DNA of 64,000 nt, taken from the NCBI GenBank assembly GCA_949592205.1, contig CATIUR010000011.1, positions 186,001 through 250,000 of the forward strand, given 5' to 3'. The stretch comes from Helichrysum umbraculigerum (Eukaryota > Streptophyta > Magnoliopsida > Asterales > Asteraceae). Numbering within the stretch: the first letter of the stretch is position 1; each line of letters begins with the position of its first letter. The translations under genes were made by a program, and so were the position numbers. Of this stretch, positions 42,863-53,737 are shown piece after piece. A model generated the notes under the pieces. The model worked only from the letters and a program-made list of their open reading frames with translations. It was not told the origin of the DNA and ran no database searches.

Positions 42863-42928
42863 TTTAAAATGAGTAGACCCATCTTTCGATCAATTTAAAA
42901 TCATCTTCAATTTCTTAATTTTCTTACA

Positions 42929-43162
42929 ATGGAAGGACCTCCATCTCTCTCTGGCGTTAGGCAGATCCAAGCTTCTAATTCATCAAACAATACAACTACT
43001 CGTACTAAACCCGTTTCCTTCCAACGTTCGATCCAACAAAAACCTCCGTCACATGAAGATGCCGATCCACGTGCAAAGAAATCGGACGTTCTGACCGCTG
43101 AAGGTGCATCGGCTGATAAGCCACCATCAACTGGAGCTTTCACTCATGGTGTCAAGGAATAA
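42929..43162 (+). CDS. Small hydrophilic protein, array copy B (unknown family)
   Basis: 77 residues, one exon, starts M-E-G-P-P-S-L-S-G-V-R-Q. Core K-P-V-S-F-Q-R-S-I-Q-Q-K-P-P-S-H-E-D at about residues 31-48, then D-P-R-A-K-K-S-D-V. Differs from copy C by about two residues. The promoter differs strikingly: a MITE has inserted, and the roughly 25 bp holding the TATA box in copy C are missing here. Reading frame intact; expression doubtful. Function unknown. Confidence 0.72.
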   Translation: MEGPPSLSGVRQIQASNSSNNTTTRTKPVSFQRSIQQKPPSHEDADPRAKKSDVLTAEGASADKPPSTGAFTHGVKE

Positions 43163-44381
43163 ATTGTATGTTTTTCGACTTCGTATGTTGTAACGTTATT
43201 GTATTACTAAATACAATAACGTGTATTTAGTAAATCAATGTATGTTAGCTCCTATATTTGATGGTCTTTTTAGTAACCTTTTGTGCTTTTAATATGAAGT
43301 CTGATATATGTCAAGAATACGTTGTTGATGCATCTTAGATGTTTTTGAGATCGTTAAAATGCTGGCTAATTTTCTACAGTATTATGTATAATGTATAATC
43401 GCTAGTTTGTACAGTTTTTGCTTTATGGTGCCTCAGATCAAATCAAACCAATAATCATGGTTCATGATAAATTAGTTTGGATTTGTAATTTCAATCAAAA
43501 GTCACATTTTAATCTTGTGTTGACTTTTGATCAAAGTGAAGAAGTTTTCTAGATGTGTATGATCATGAAGTAAATATTGCAACCGCTACGGGTTTTAAGT
43601 CTAGTTTAACAATTAAAGATCGGATATACAGGGTTGATCATCTTTCCTTAAACTTGCAATCTGTTAGATCCCATTTATCTGAATATTTTTCTATTTCAAT
43701 TTTCAACTAATGTTATCTTTTTATTAATATAGAGAGTAGTTAAAACATTACTATCTCCAATTTATAATGGATGTAAACCTTTGGTCCTACGGATTCGAAA
43801 TCGATAACTTAAGAAGGACTGTACTGTCTACCCTTATTGTCCAAGGCCCCGACCCTCGAGAATTGGTCAATGTTTTTGGTCAGTAACGGATTCAAGATTT
43901 GGGGTGACGCGTAACACCGGTATCTCAATTTTTGTATACCCGTAGCACGAACAAAGAATAATACAACAAAGAATGCAAGTTAATAAAGAAATATATACAC
44001 TTCACTTTTTATAACGAATAAACCAGTAGCTACGCTTATCCCTAGCTTCAACCTGGCTACCCCTATGTTTTTGCCTTTCGGTTGGATACAAAGTATTGTT
44101 TCAGGATATATTGCTTCCTAAGAGCATGTACGTGCTCTGTTCCTGTATGGGGTCATTTTAGTTCAAGCTTTAAGCCTCCAACATCTAGCTACAGTCATGG
44201 GTTTAACATTTAAACTTGCATTTTTTGGCATAAAAAACAGTTGTTTGACTTGTTGGTATGGTCTTTGTATAATAAATAAACTTACCATTCAAGTAAACGA
44301 CATATAACAATGTGAACAACAACAACGACGATACACAATCCCACCCAGAACGCGGTATAGAGGAGGTAAAATGTAAACAAC
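43163..44381. repeat. Array spacer between genes B and C
   Basis: First half matches the spacer after gene A, second half matches the region before gene B. It holds the decayed hAT (about 43889-44068) and the unoccupied site CCAGTAGC (44023-44030) corresponding to the large nested insertion. Confidence 0.85.
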
Positions 44382-44839
44382 CAGGGGCGGATATACTTAG
44401 GTGCAGAGGGTTGCATAAGCTACACACGAATTTGGAAAACGAAGTATAAAAAATGTCGAAAGTTTGATTATTTAATGATGCTACTTGTCTAGTTAAGTAA
44501 TTATACTAACCAACTAAAACAAATATCACTAGTTAGCTTTGTCGCCCGGTCCATTGCATAGGCAAACAAAGCATCACAAGTTCGAATCTTTGCTACAGCT
44601 GTGTACTTTCAATTTTTCTAAACTTTTTCTTATTTTATCTACCCATAGCATCATAGTTTTTTTTTTCTTCTTAAGTTTCATAGTTCTGTGTTTCTTGTTT
44701 GATTTAAAATTTATCCATAGACGGTTATGGTTTTATCGATTTCGGCTTTTGATTTTTACCAAGCTGACTAGTTGCAAAGTGAGGCGAGCCTCGAATTATT
44801 TTGTGCTACCCGTGATAAAAGTTTCTAGCTCCGCCACTG
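44382..44839. mobile_element. hAT MITE
   Basis: Ends CAGGGGCGGATATAC and (reversed) CAGTGGCGGAGCTAG, perfect 8-bp duplication TAAACAAC at 44374-44381 and 44840-44847. Same family as 6250-6787. Frames inside are accidental. Confidence 0.9.
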
Positions 44840-45128
44840 TAAACAACCATACCTCTATTCGAAGGTAGAGATACTATTTTCAGGACGATTTCCGAAAAAC
44901 ACGCATGGATAGGGTATGCACACAAAAGCCAATTTTTAAATAAACGCAATTGCTTCGTTTTTTCTAGGAAGAAGGATTGTGATTTCTTCTGAATTATTTC
45001 AAGTACATAGTGACCCTACCAACAAGATATTTATTTCCTAGAAGAACCCTACGTATAATTACAAACAAATAAAATAAAAAATAGTTGTAGTTGTTCATAT
45101 TTAAAATGAGTAACACATAATTAATTCC

Positions 45129-45136
45129 TATATAAG
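45129..45136 (+). promoter_or_regulatory. TATA box of array gene C
   Basis: TATATAAG, 56 bp before the start codon at 45192; absent in copy B. Confidence 0.6.
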
Positions 45137-45191
45137 TAGACCCATCTTTCGATCAATTTAATATAATCTTCAACTTCTTAATTTTCTTACA

Positions 45192-45425
45192 ATGGAAGGA
45201 CCTCCATCTCTCTCTGGCGTTAGGCAGATCCAAGCTTCTAATTCATCAAACAATACTACTACTCGTACTAAACCCGTTTCCTTCCAACGTTCGATCCAAC
45301 AAAAACCTCCGTCGCATGAAGATGCCGATCCACGCGCAAAGAAATCGGATGTTCTGACCGCTGAAGGCGCATTGGCTGATAAGCCACCATCAACTGGAGC
45401 CTTCACTCATGGTGTCAAGGAATAA
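45192..45425 (+). CDS. Small hydrophilic protein, array copy C (unknown family)
   Basis: 77 residues, nearly the same protein as copy B (Leu for Ser near residue 62). It retains a TATA box and short leader, so it is the best candidate for an expressed member. Most nucleotide differences from B within the coding part are silent, which suggests constraint. No recognised domain; charged and Gln/Pro/Ser-rich, probably disordered. Confidence 0.75.
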   Translation: MEGPPSLSGVRQIQASNSSNNTTTRTKPVSFQRSIQQKPPSHEDADPRAKKSDVLTAEGALADKPPSTGAFTHGVKE

Positions 45426-46006
45426 ATTGTATGTTTTATAAATTCGTATGTTGTAACGTTATTGTATCTGTTTGTGTATGTTAGCTCCTATATTTGATGG
45501 TCTTTTTAGTAACCTTTTGTGTTTTAAATTTTGAGTCTGATATGTCAAGAATACGTTGTTGATGCATGTAAGACGTTTTTGAGATCGTTAAAATGCTGGC
45601 TAATTTTCTATTATGTATAATCGCTAGTTTGTATAATCGTATATAAAAGGGGCCGGGTTAATTTAGTCTATTTTGGGAGAGGAAATTCACTACTAGAAAA
45701 ACTGAAAATAGACACAGATTTCTGACGGAAAGAAAATCCGTCCCAAATTTTTGAGGGATTTCCGATGACTAAGTTGCCGTCCCAGATTCCCGACGGATTT
45801 TCGATGGCATACTAGCCATCCCAAATTTCCGGCGGATTTTCGATGATTTTTCGACGAACATAAACAAGGCTCAGATTAACGACGGTTTTGGAACGAATTT
45901 ACGAGGACCAGAAATCCGTCCCAAATCCGTCTCTAAATAATTACATTTTCGACGGATTTCCGATCTTAGATATCTTAAAAATTATTAAATTAAATTATTT
46001 TAATAT

Positions 46007-46790
46007 TCCGTCCCAAATCCGTCGGAAAATTTTATATTTTGGGACGGATTTGGGACGGACTTTTTCAATCTATCGTATTTTAAAACCATAGTAGTACAAG
46101 CAATCGTAATAAACTATGAAATGAGTATTTATATACATTTATTGACGGATTATTCGACATAAACACTAACGCCATTATCTTTGTTGGGTATGTATGCATG
46201 TATGTGTATATGAATTACTAAGAACGGGTATTAACGTTTGGACGTGCGTAAGTATGGTTGAATGTGTATATGCATTTTTAATTTTTTTATATCCTTATAT
46301 ATTGATATAACAACAAATATGAGTGAGCGTTTTCTTATTCATATTAAAATGCTATTAAAATTAAATATAACTTATTGGTCCGTCCCAAATCCGTCGGAAA
46401 ATCTTAGATTTTGGGACGAATTTGGGACGGACTTTTTCTATATCTCGTATTTTAAAACCATAGTAGTACAAGTAATCAGACTAAACTATCAAATGAGTAT
46501 TTATATACATTTATTGACAAATTGTGCGATATAAACACTAACGCCGTTATCTTTGTTATGTATGCATGTATGTGTATATGTATTATTAAGAACGAGTATT
46601 AATGTTTAGACGTGCGAACGTATTGTTGAATGTATAAATGCATTTTTAATTTTTTTTATATCCTTATCTATTGATATAACAACATTATGAGTGAGCGTTT
46701 TCTTATTCGTATTAAAATGTTATTAAAATTAATTATAAACTTATTCGTCCGTCCCAAACTAAACTATTATCAAATGAGTATTTGTATACA
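46007..46790. repeat. Tandem repeat of about 373 bp, two copies plus remnant
   Basis: Unit from CCGTCCCAAATCCGTCGG at 46007 recurs at 46380. A truncated third copy begins near 46748 (CCGTCCCAAACTAAAC). Inside the CACTA element. Confidence 0.8.
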
Positions 46791-46833
46791 TTTAATTTAA
46801 GATTTTTTTTACTTATACATTTAACCTATTTCT

Positions 46834-46836
<3 letters not shown>

Positions 46837-46919
<83 letters not shown>
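46837..46919. repeat. (TA)n microsatellite
   Basis: About 40 TA units, inside the CACTA element. Confidence 0.95.
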
Positions 46920-46921
<2 letters not shown>

Positions 46922-47173
46922 TTATATAAAGAATGAAAAAGTGTTTAACTAATTTAAGTTGTCATATTAGTTCATGATCGAGATGTTCAATTGTTTAACA
47001 ATTGCTAAAGTACTAAAGTATACGTAATTAATTTATGTTATAAGTCCTAAGATATTTTCTATTTTACTACAATTAATTAGAAAAGTTTTTAAATTTTAAT
47101 ATTTTAAAAGGCAAAAAAATAAAATAATTCTAATGTATTTATTTGAGAATATGAGATAATAATGTATTTATTT

Positions 47174-48180
47174 GACTACTAGAAAAACTAAAAATTATTT
47201 TGACCAATCAAAAGCTATCATTCATTTCACATGGATTAAGATCTAAGGGTGATAAAATGGTTTAAAAACATACAATCCAATGGTGGAAAATTCACCATTC
47301 ACTATCTTTAACCCCATTTCAACTCTCCCCTCTCTCTATTTCTCTGCAATGTCTCTTTCTCTATCTATCTAGAACCAATCCTAATTTTCTCTCTACTTCT
47401 CTACCAAACTTAAACCTGCGCACCTCCACCGTAGTTAGGAGTAACTCGCCAACACAATTACCGGTATTGTTTCCGATTAAACTGACGGTCCCATCGCCAA
47501 CGACACCGTTCACTCCCATTCATCCTCATAAGAACGAACTCCATTGGACACCGTTAAGATCGAATCGTTGCAGCCGAGGTGCTTAAAGAAATTCAAGTTA
47601 GGACATATGGGTGGATCACTGCCATAGATAAAAATGCAAAGCTTCTATGGGATGAGTGGAAAAAGTGTCCTAAGGGTCAGCTATAATTTTGCTTGGTTTA
47701 GTTATTGTTTTCCAGGACAAGATGTGGTTACTAGCTATTGTTTTTTAGTTTTTTCTCTAGTTGGAGCTGTTCTGTGGGTGTGTGCTACGAGATGCAAAAT
47801 GAGGGTCAAGACTCAAGAGGGTCATAGCTTTTTAGATTCTGACTGGCTCAAGTTGTTGTGTATGTTGTGTAGGGTCAGTGTATACTAGTTTATTCCCAGT
47901 AGCCATTTGGTTTTAGTCTAGTATTCTATTTGCTTTGTTGGTGCTGCTCCCATTTACCTCTTGTATATGGGTTCGTTTTCAGCTTCTGTTTTTTGTATCT
48001 ATGTTGTACTATCTTTTTTAATAGTAATTTGTCTGCATTATTCAAAAAAAATTTTGTATTGATTTCATTTTTACAATGATTAATGCAATTTGACATTTTT
48101 AGACATTGTTGATTTGGTTTCCGAATAATGAAAATGCAAAAAACTAAAAAAATCAGTTTTCAAAACCTTCTGTTTTTTAT
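47174..48180. other. Unassigned interior of CACTA element
   Basis: Begins with a second worn terminus-like GACTACTAGAAAAACT at 47174. An 84-codon frame at 47634-47888 has no recognised domain. 47890-48050 looks like a transcript tail ending in an A-run. It could be captured host sequence or another element's remnant. Confidence 0.3.
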
Positions 48181-48717
48181 TTTTTTTTATCTTATTTTGG
48201 GACGGATTTAGGACGGAATATTCCGTCGGAAATCGGTCGGAACTGTGCTGTCAGAAATCCGTCGGAATAGTTGCCGTCGAAACTTCGTCGGAAACATATG
48301 CCGTCGAAAATCCGTTGAAAACAGGTGCTGTTGGAAAATCCCTCGGAAACAGGTGTTGTCGGAAATCTGTCGGAAACATCCGCCGGAAATCCGTCGGAAA
48401 AATTTAACGACGAGCTTTTTTCAAACGGCCAGAATCCGTCGGAAATTCGTCGGAAACGACAGTTTCCGACGGATTTGGGACAGAATATTCCGTCCCAAAA
48501 TCCGTTTTTTCTAGTAGTGTAATTGTGTAATCATTCATGCTAATCTAAATCAATGGTTTTAATTAGTTTTAATAAATTAATGAATGGTGAGGATTATGTT
48601 AGGAAAGGTTTAACTCATTTTGTTTACACATTTAGTCTCCTCTAATTTAAGTAATATATAATATATAATAATAAAGACACAGATTTAATTTTTTTAATTT
48701 CAAATCTCTAGGTTGTA

Positions 48718-48971
48718 CTCCCTCCGTTCCAGAATAAGTGTCCAGTTTTGACCTTTTGAGTCTTTCTTTTTCAACTTTGACCTTTTATATTTTTGTTTGT
48801 GTTATATAATACTTTATGTAAAATATATGAATGGATTGAGTTTTATATGTATTTCCATTGGTATAATTTTCGTAAAGTATTATATAACACAAACAAAGAT
48901 ATTTAAGGTCAAAATTGAAAAAGAAAGACTTTAAAATCTGAAACATGATACTTATTCCGAGACGGAGGGAG
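48718..48971. mobile_element. Stowaway MITE
   Basis: Ends CTCCCTCCGTTCCAGAATAA and (reversed) CTCCCTCCGTCTCGGAATAA, flanked by TA at 48716-48717 and 48972-48973. Long internal inverted repeat. Confidence 0.9.
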
Positions 48972-49105
48972 TATTAAAGAAGTCTTCAAGGTTTTGTGGA
49001 TATGGATTGACCCAAGTAGACCCTTTATTTACCTTGTTTCTCATATGAATAGGAAATGTGGAAACAATGATAAATTACATGACATGATTAGCGATTAAGG
49101 TCAAA

Positions 49106-50114
49106 GAGGTGGGTTCAAATGAGTATGATAAAAAAGTAAAGAATGGAAAGGATTGCTTCATTCTTTTACAAAACCCATTTTTTATTTTACCCCTAAAAGT
49201 AAATATCTTACAAGTCGTATGTCTATAAATTATACAAATTACATATTCGGAATCATCGTCTTTTTCTCTTCGATTAGAGATCTCACAAGATATACTTTTG
49301 ACGAATTTATTTTTTTACTTTTTTTTGTTGGGTTTTACAATATAATCATATGTGATTTTAAATTAAAAATTATAATTTGTTCACCATTATTTATTCATGG
49401 TATATGTTAATTAACACGTGATTACAACTTAATATTCATATACTCCGTACATTAAAAAACTACATATAGAAATTTAAAAATTACATTTGTTTTTATTTCA
49501 CATGTAATTGCTAGTTGTATATTTAATCACATGTGATTTGTTATATAATCACATATGATTTTTGTATATAATCACATATGATTTTCATTTAAAATTGATA
49601 TTTGATTAACAATTTACCGGTATATGATAATTCATATATAATTTCAACTTAATTGTATGATTATAATTAATGCTTTGGAAATCCGTATTTGATTACCCTT
49701 TAATCACATGTGATTGATACTTTAATGTTCAATCGCATATGATCACAGCTTAGTTTTTCATGTTTAGATCTTTTTAAATCATCAACGATTTGAATATAAA
49801 GTTTAAATGGAGATATAAGTGTGTGTGATTATTTTTTAGTGTTAAATCACATGTGATTTCACATTACAATTTTTTAAAACCCAATAAAAATGAAAAAAAA
49901 ACCTTTGTCGAAGGTATAGCTTGATGAATCTATAATCGAAGAGAAAAAGACGTTAATTCCAAATATGTAATTTTTATAAATTATAGATATATGTTTTGTG
50001 AGATATTTAGTTTTTTTTTTTTTTTTTTAAAGGTGGAAATGAGTTTGTAAAATGGAGCAATCCCATTGGTTCCTCCATTCTACATTTTTTGTCATTCTTT
50101 TTTGAAACTTTCTC
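49106..50114. mobile_element. MULE-type element with long TIRs and CACATGTG palindromes
   Basis: Long imperfect terminal inverted repeats of roughly 200 bp (GAGGTGGGTTCAAATGAG and reversed GAGAAAGTTTCAAAAAAG). Flanked by TAAGGTCAAA at 49096-49105 and 50115-50124 (9-10 bp). Interior carries repeated ATCACATGTGAT and ATCACATATGAT palindromes. No transposase. Confidence 0.82.
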
Positions 50115-50385
50115 TAAGGTCAAAACCTATTTTCGCACACCCAGAGTTTTTGACAAGTCGAAACATTGATAAATACTCATAAATTTGATCTTACTCGAAT
50201 CAACTTTTCAATATATTCCTACGAACTTGAAATTCATAACTTATGAAGGAACTACATCCGACTCGCCACCAAGTGATTCATTTTTGGCGATTTTTGGATC
50301 TATTTTTGAAAAAAGATTATGACACCGTATATTTAATGAGAATTGATGTGTTGACGGTACATTTAATGAGAAATCATGTGTTGAC

Positions 50386-50740
50386 GTTGTCAATCGGTGA
50401 TGCTACTCATGTTAACGAATTTCAAGTAGTTCGTAATTGTGTCGATCTCTTTGTGATGTGTTTGATTGCAAGTTTGGGATGTTATAAGAATCTTGTTTTG
50501 CACTTCTTGAATCAAACTAATTAATTAGTAATCATGTTCATAACAAATCAGTTTGTACTATTTGGATCAAAAGTCACATGTTAATCTTGTGTTGACTTTT
50601 GGACAAACATTGGATTGTTTTACCCTTTTAAGCCTAATTTACTGTAACAATTAAAGAATCATAGATAGTTAGATACAACTTTGATTTACCATTGATTTAA
50701 ATCAAGATCTTATAAGAAAGGTTATTTTTTCAGAGATACT
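50386..50740 (+). pseudogene. 3' fragment of a fourth array gene (copy D)
   Basis: TTGTCAATCGGTGATGCTAC at 50389 matches the end of gene A's coding region (S-V-G-D-A-T-x-V-N-E), followed by its 3' UTR (TTTGTGATGTGTTTGAT) and spacer (TTAATCTTGTGTTGACTTTT). The first three quarters of the gene are missing. Confidence 0.75.
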
Positions 50741-50835
50741 ATATAAACACTTGATATATACTATATTTCATTAAATAATTTAATTATCAACAAAAACCAT
50801 GAAACCATGAACGAAGTACATTAACAGAAATACGA

Positions 50836-51270
50836 ACCACTGCAAATGTCTGATAGGAGTTTTAATTGTTTCGTTTTTTCCATGAAGAAGGATAGTAATT
50901 TCTTGAGAAGACATAATAAAATGACCATCATACCTACAATTAAACCGTATGTTTCCCAGAAGAAGCCTACATTAAAATTACAAGGAAAAAAAAATAATCC
51001 ATCTGCCTTAGATTAAGTATTATCCTTTTTATTTTCGTTTGTCTCAAAATAAATGTCAACTTTCCAAAGTAATATATTAACTTTACCATTTTACCCTCAG
51101 TTTAATCTTTCTCAAACTGATACACGGGAAAAAGGTAATAATGTTATATTTACTAACAAACAATGTAATTTCTTAAATTTTGTAAAACTGATTGGACGTA
51201 GAGAGTATTATGTATAGAGTATTTGAAACGTCATTATCTCCTATTTATATTGGATGTAAACCTTTTTGTC
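50836..51270 (+). repeat. Relic of a further array unit (promoter and spacer pieces)
   Basis: 50860-50980 resembles the upstream region of genes B and C (TTGTTTCGTTTTTTCCATGAAGAAGG; TTTCCCAGAAGAAGCCTAC). 51225-51265 resembles the spacer (TATTGGATGTAAACCTTT). 51030-51210 between them looks like a worn Stowaway. No gene body remains. Confidence 0.55.
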
Positions 51271-51655
51271 CTTTTGTAATTCACTTGGCTACATGTTTCA
51301 TACTCCGTATATGTTTTCGGGATCTACTTTATATACCACTCTTTTTTATTTTTTATTTTAAATATAATCATTACTGTACTTTTTATGTACTTTTTTCATC
51401 ACTTTTTCTTATCATTCTGTACCTTTCGGTACTTTTTCTGTACTTTTAATCATTAAGTGGTATGTTTATTAAAATTAAGTGGTATGTAAAGAGGCTCCCA
51501 TGTTGTCTTTATATTTTTTGAGTAAAGAAAAGATAAATAACGGTGTACCAACATCATGTATTGATGGCTAATAAAGTTGTGGTCTGATCAAATTATTCTG
51601 ATCATTATATTTCATCTGTTCCTCAACCATTCCAAATATAATTGTATAGTTGGTC

Positions 51656-51719
<64 letters not shown>

Positions 51720-52259
51720 CATTATTATCATCATCATCATCATCATCATCATTATTATTATTATTGATCATAACCCACAAAATTTATGGAGCTAAAACAT
51801 ATTGTTCAAAGAAGTAGTGTTAAATTAGTTATCAAATTATAATTATATTCATAAATCAATGCAATAACTTGACTCTGTTATATACAAAATTCAATCTTCT
51901 TATAAATTCATCTTAAAAAGTACTCGTTATTTTTTTTTAACTTAATGAAAAGTGTTGGTTGTCGTATATCATAAATGTTGTCATCATCCTCGTGTAGTCA
52001 TTGCACTCCCCAGTTATGCTAACAACACAATAATAGTAGTAGTAATTAATAATAATAATAATAATTTTTTTTTAAAATTCAGTAATAATATATATTTTAT
52101 TAGACCATCTTTTTTTTTTTTTCAAATTCAATAATAATAATAAAATTATATAGGGAACTTCAAACTGATAATATTCATATTCAAAACAATGTAATCACAC
52201 AAATTGTATGAATAAACTAATATGTATTTATATTTGTTTTTGGGTCGGTATACCAGCAG
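51271..52259. other. Intergenic with (ATT)n microsatellite
   Basis: 51657-51775 is a run of ATT/ATC triplets whose frames give poly-Ile and poly-Asn, not genes. The rest is AT-rich without structure. Confidence 0.6.
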
Positions 52260-52753
52260 GAAAGTCAATATTGCTAATGTATGTTTCATGGTTGTGACTG
52301 CGTTCTCACGGATAAAACTTGATGATAATCCGCGTGTTAATTATATCGGCGATTTTCAGATTGCTTGAAAGGGAAATCGGATGGACAAAATTCTTTACGG
52401 GATAGTCGTTGACGTGTAGGTGCCAGGATCAGATGTGGCTGTGGCTGTAAATGACGAATTGAGGAGGCGGTGTCTCTTGAAAGAATCATGTTGTTGGAGT
52501 TGTGCACACGCTTCAACGAATTTTCTTGAGCCTAGAAGATGATGATGATGTTTAAAGAGTGGTCCCAGTTTTCATGGTGTGTGTGTGTGTGTTGTGGTAG
52601 CCTTGTGTCGAAAGTCTTCAGACTTTGTGTGGTCGAGCGATTTGTCCCGAATGGTATTTCGGCGGCATAAAGTTCGAACGCGTAACGTAGGTGAAGGGAC
52701 GAGATTGTGAAGGATTACTGATTTTGGGTTAAATCAATCTTCAAGCGAGAGAT

Positions 52754-53030
52754 TGTTGAGATGTGAAGATGAATTGAACAAAAGAAAATATTTTGGACAG
52801 AATGAGTTCGCCATGCGACGACTAGTGATCGCGAAGTGACGGTGCAGATCGCCACGCGATCACCCTTGGTCGCAACGCGATCTCAGGGCTGGCATATTTT
52901 GTTGTTTTCTTGTTCTGCAAGTTTGTCTTTCCCTATATAAGTAAACTCTATGTATTTGTAACCCTTGGTACAAAATTTATAATGAAAACTCTCTTGTTTG
53001 GTCTCATGGACTAAACTAATCTCCAAGTTG
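52754..53030 (+). mobile_element. Copia LTR fragment (5' part)
   Basis: A purine tract (CAAGCGAGAGAT, 52742-52753) is followed by TGTTGAGATGTGAAG, as at the 3' LTR of Ty1-copia elements. A TATA box (TATATAA) lies at 52934 and a GC-rich GCGATC/GATCGC cluster at 52805-52895. The 3' end is not clear; 52260-52741 is probably the tail of the same element. Confidence 0.55.
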
Positions 53031-53737
53031 GAGATTGAACATAACTACTAATTTAAATCATTGTGTCCGTATTGTTCATTTATCTTGTTTGTTTGGTTTA
53101 ATTATCTGTTTATTATTTATGGGTGTAATGCGATTACACAAGCGTTGTTTGTGTTTTGATTTTTGCTAACTATATATTATTGTTAGTTGGATGTTTACGA
53201 TGAATGCACTTGATGTATCTTTATCGATAACATTTCATACTGACATTATAATATCCAAAAAAAAAAAGATTTAGGTAAAAAAGTTAAAAAGGTGGTGATG
53301 AAATTTGAAAATGTGCTAAAGTGTAGGACCTAAGTAGATAACTAGTTTTATTTTTTATGTTATTTAGTATTTTATATATTGAGTGACGATCAAACATAGA
53401 CCATTGGAATCATGTTAAGTGTGAATCCGTCCGGATTTCAAACAGAAAATAAATTTTCTTGAGATTGAGTAAAAGACAAAATGTACACAGTCACTAGTCA
53501 CTAGACAAATGCTATTTATCGATGCTTTTCAAAAAGAAAGGGCGAAAAAGGTGGTGTTTTTAGGATTTAAATAGAATTAACTAAAGACCTACTATATCTT
53601 AATGATTATTGTTTCATTTCCTATCATGCATATGAACCAATTTTGTCAGTTTGTAGTTTTTATTGTTTAACTTGTCTGTGAAGAAGCTTATGCTCTCCCA
53701 TTCTTGACATTAATTTGTAGCTGAAACACAAATAATC

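Larger units (their letters stand above)
45688..48519. mobile_element. CACTA-type element without transposase
   Basis: Left terminus CACTACTAGAAAAACTG, right terminus reversed CACTACTAGAAAAAACGG. Subterminal zones are packed with CCGTCCCAAAT / GTCGGAAA words in both orientations (45715-46050 and 48190-48510), typical CACTA transposase-binding repeats. The flanking triplets ATT and TAA do not match, so the duplication is lost or the ends come from two elements. Interior holds tandem repeats, a TA microsatellite and unassigned sequence at 47190-48180. Confidence 0.8.

Noticed and set aside
51568..51795. Poly-Asn and poly-Ile frames
   Set aside because: Product of the ATT/ATC microsatellite.
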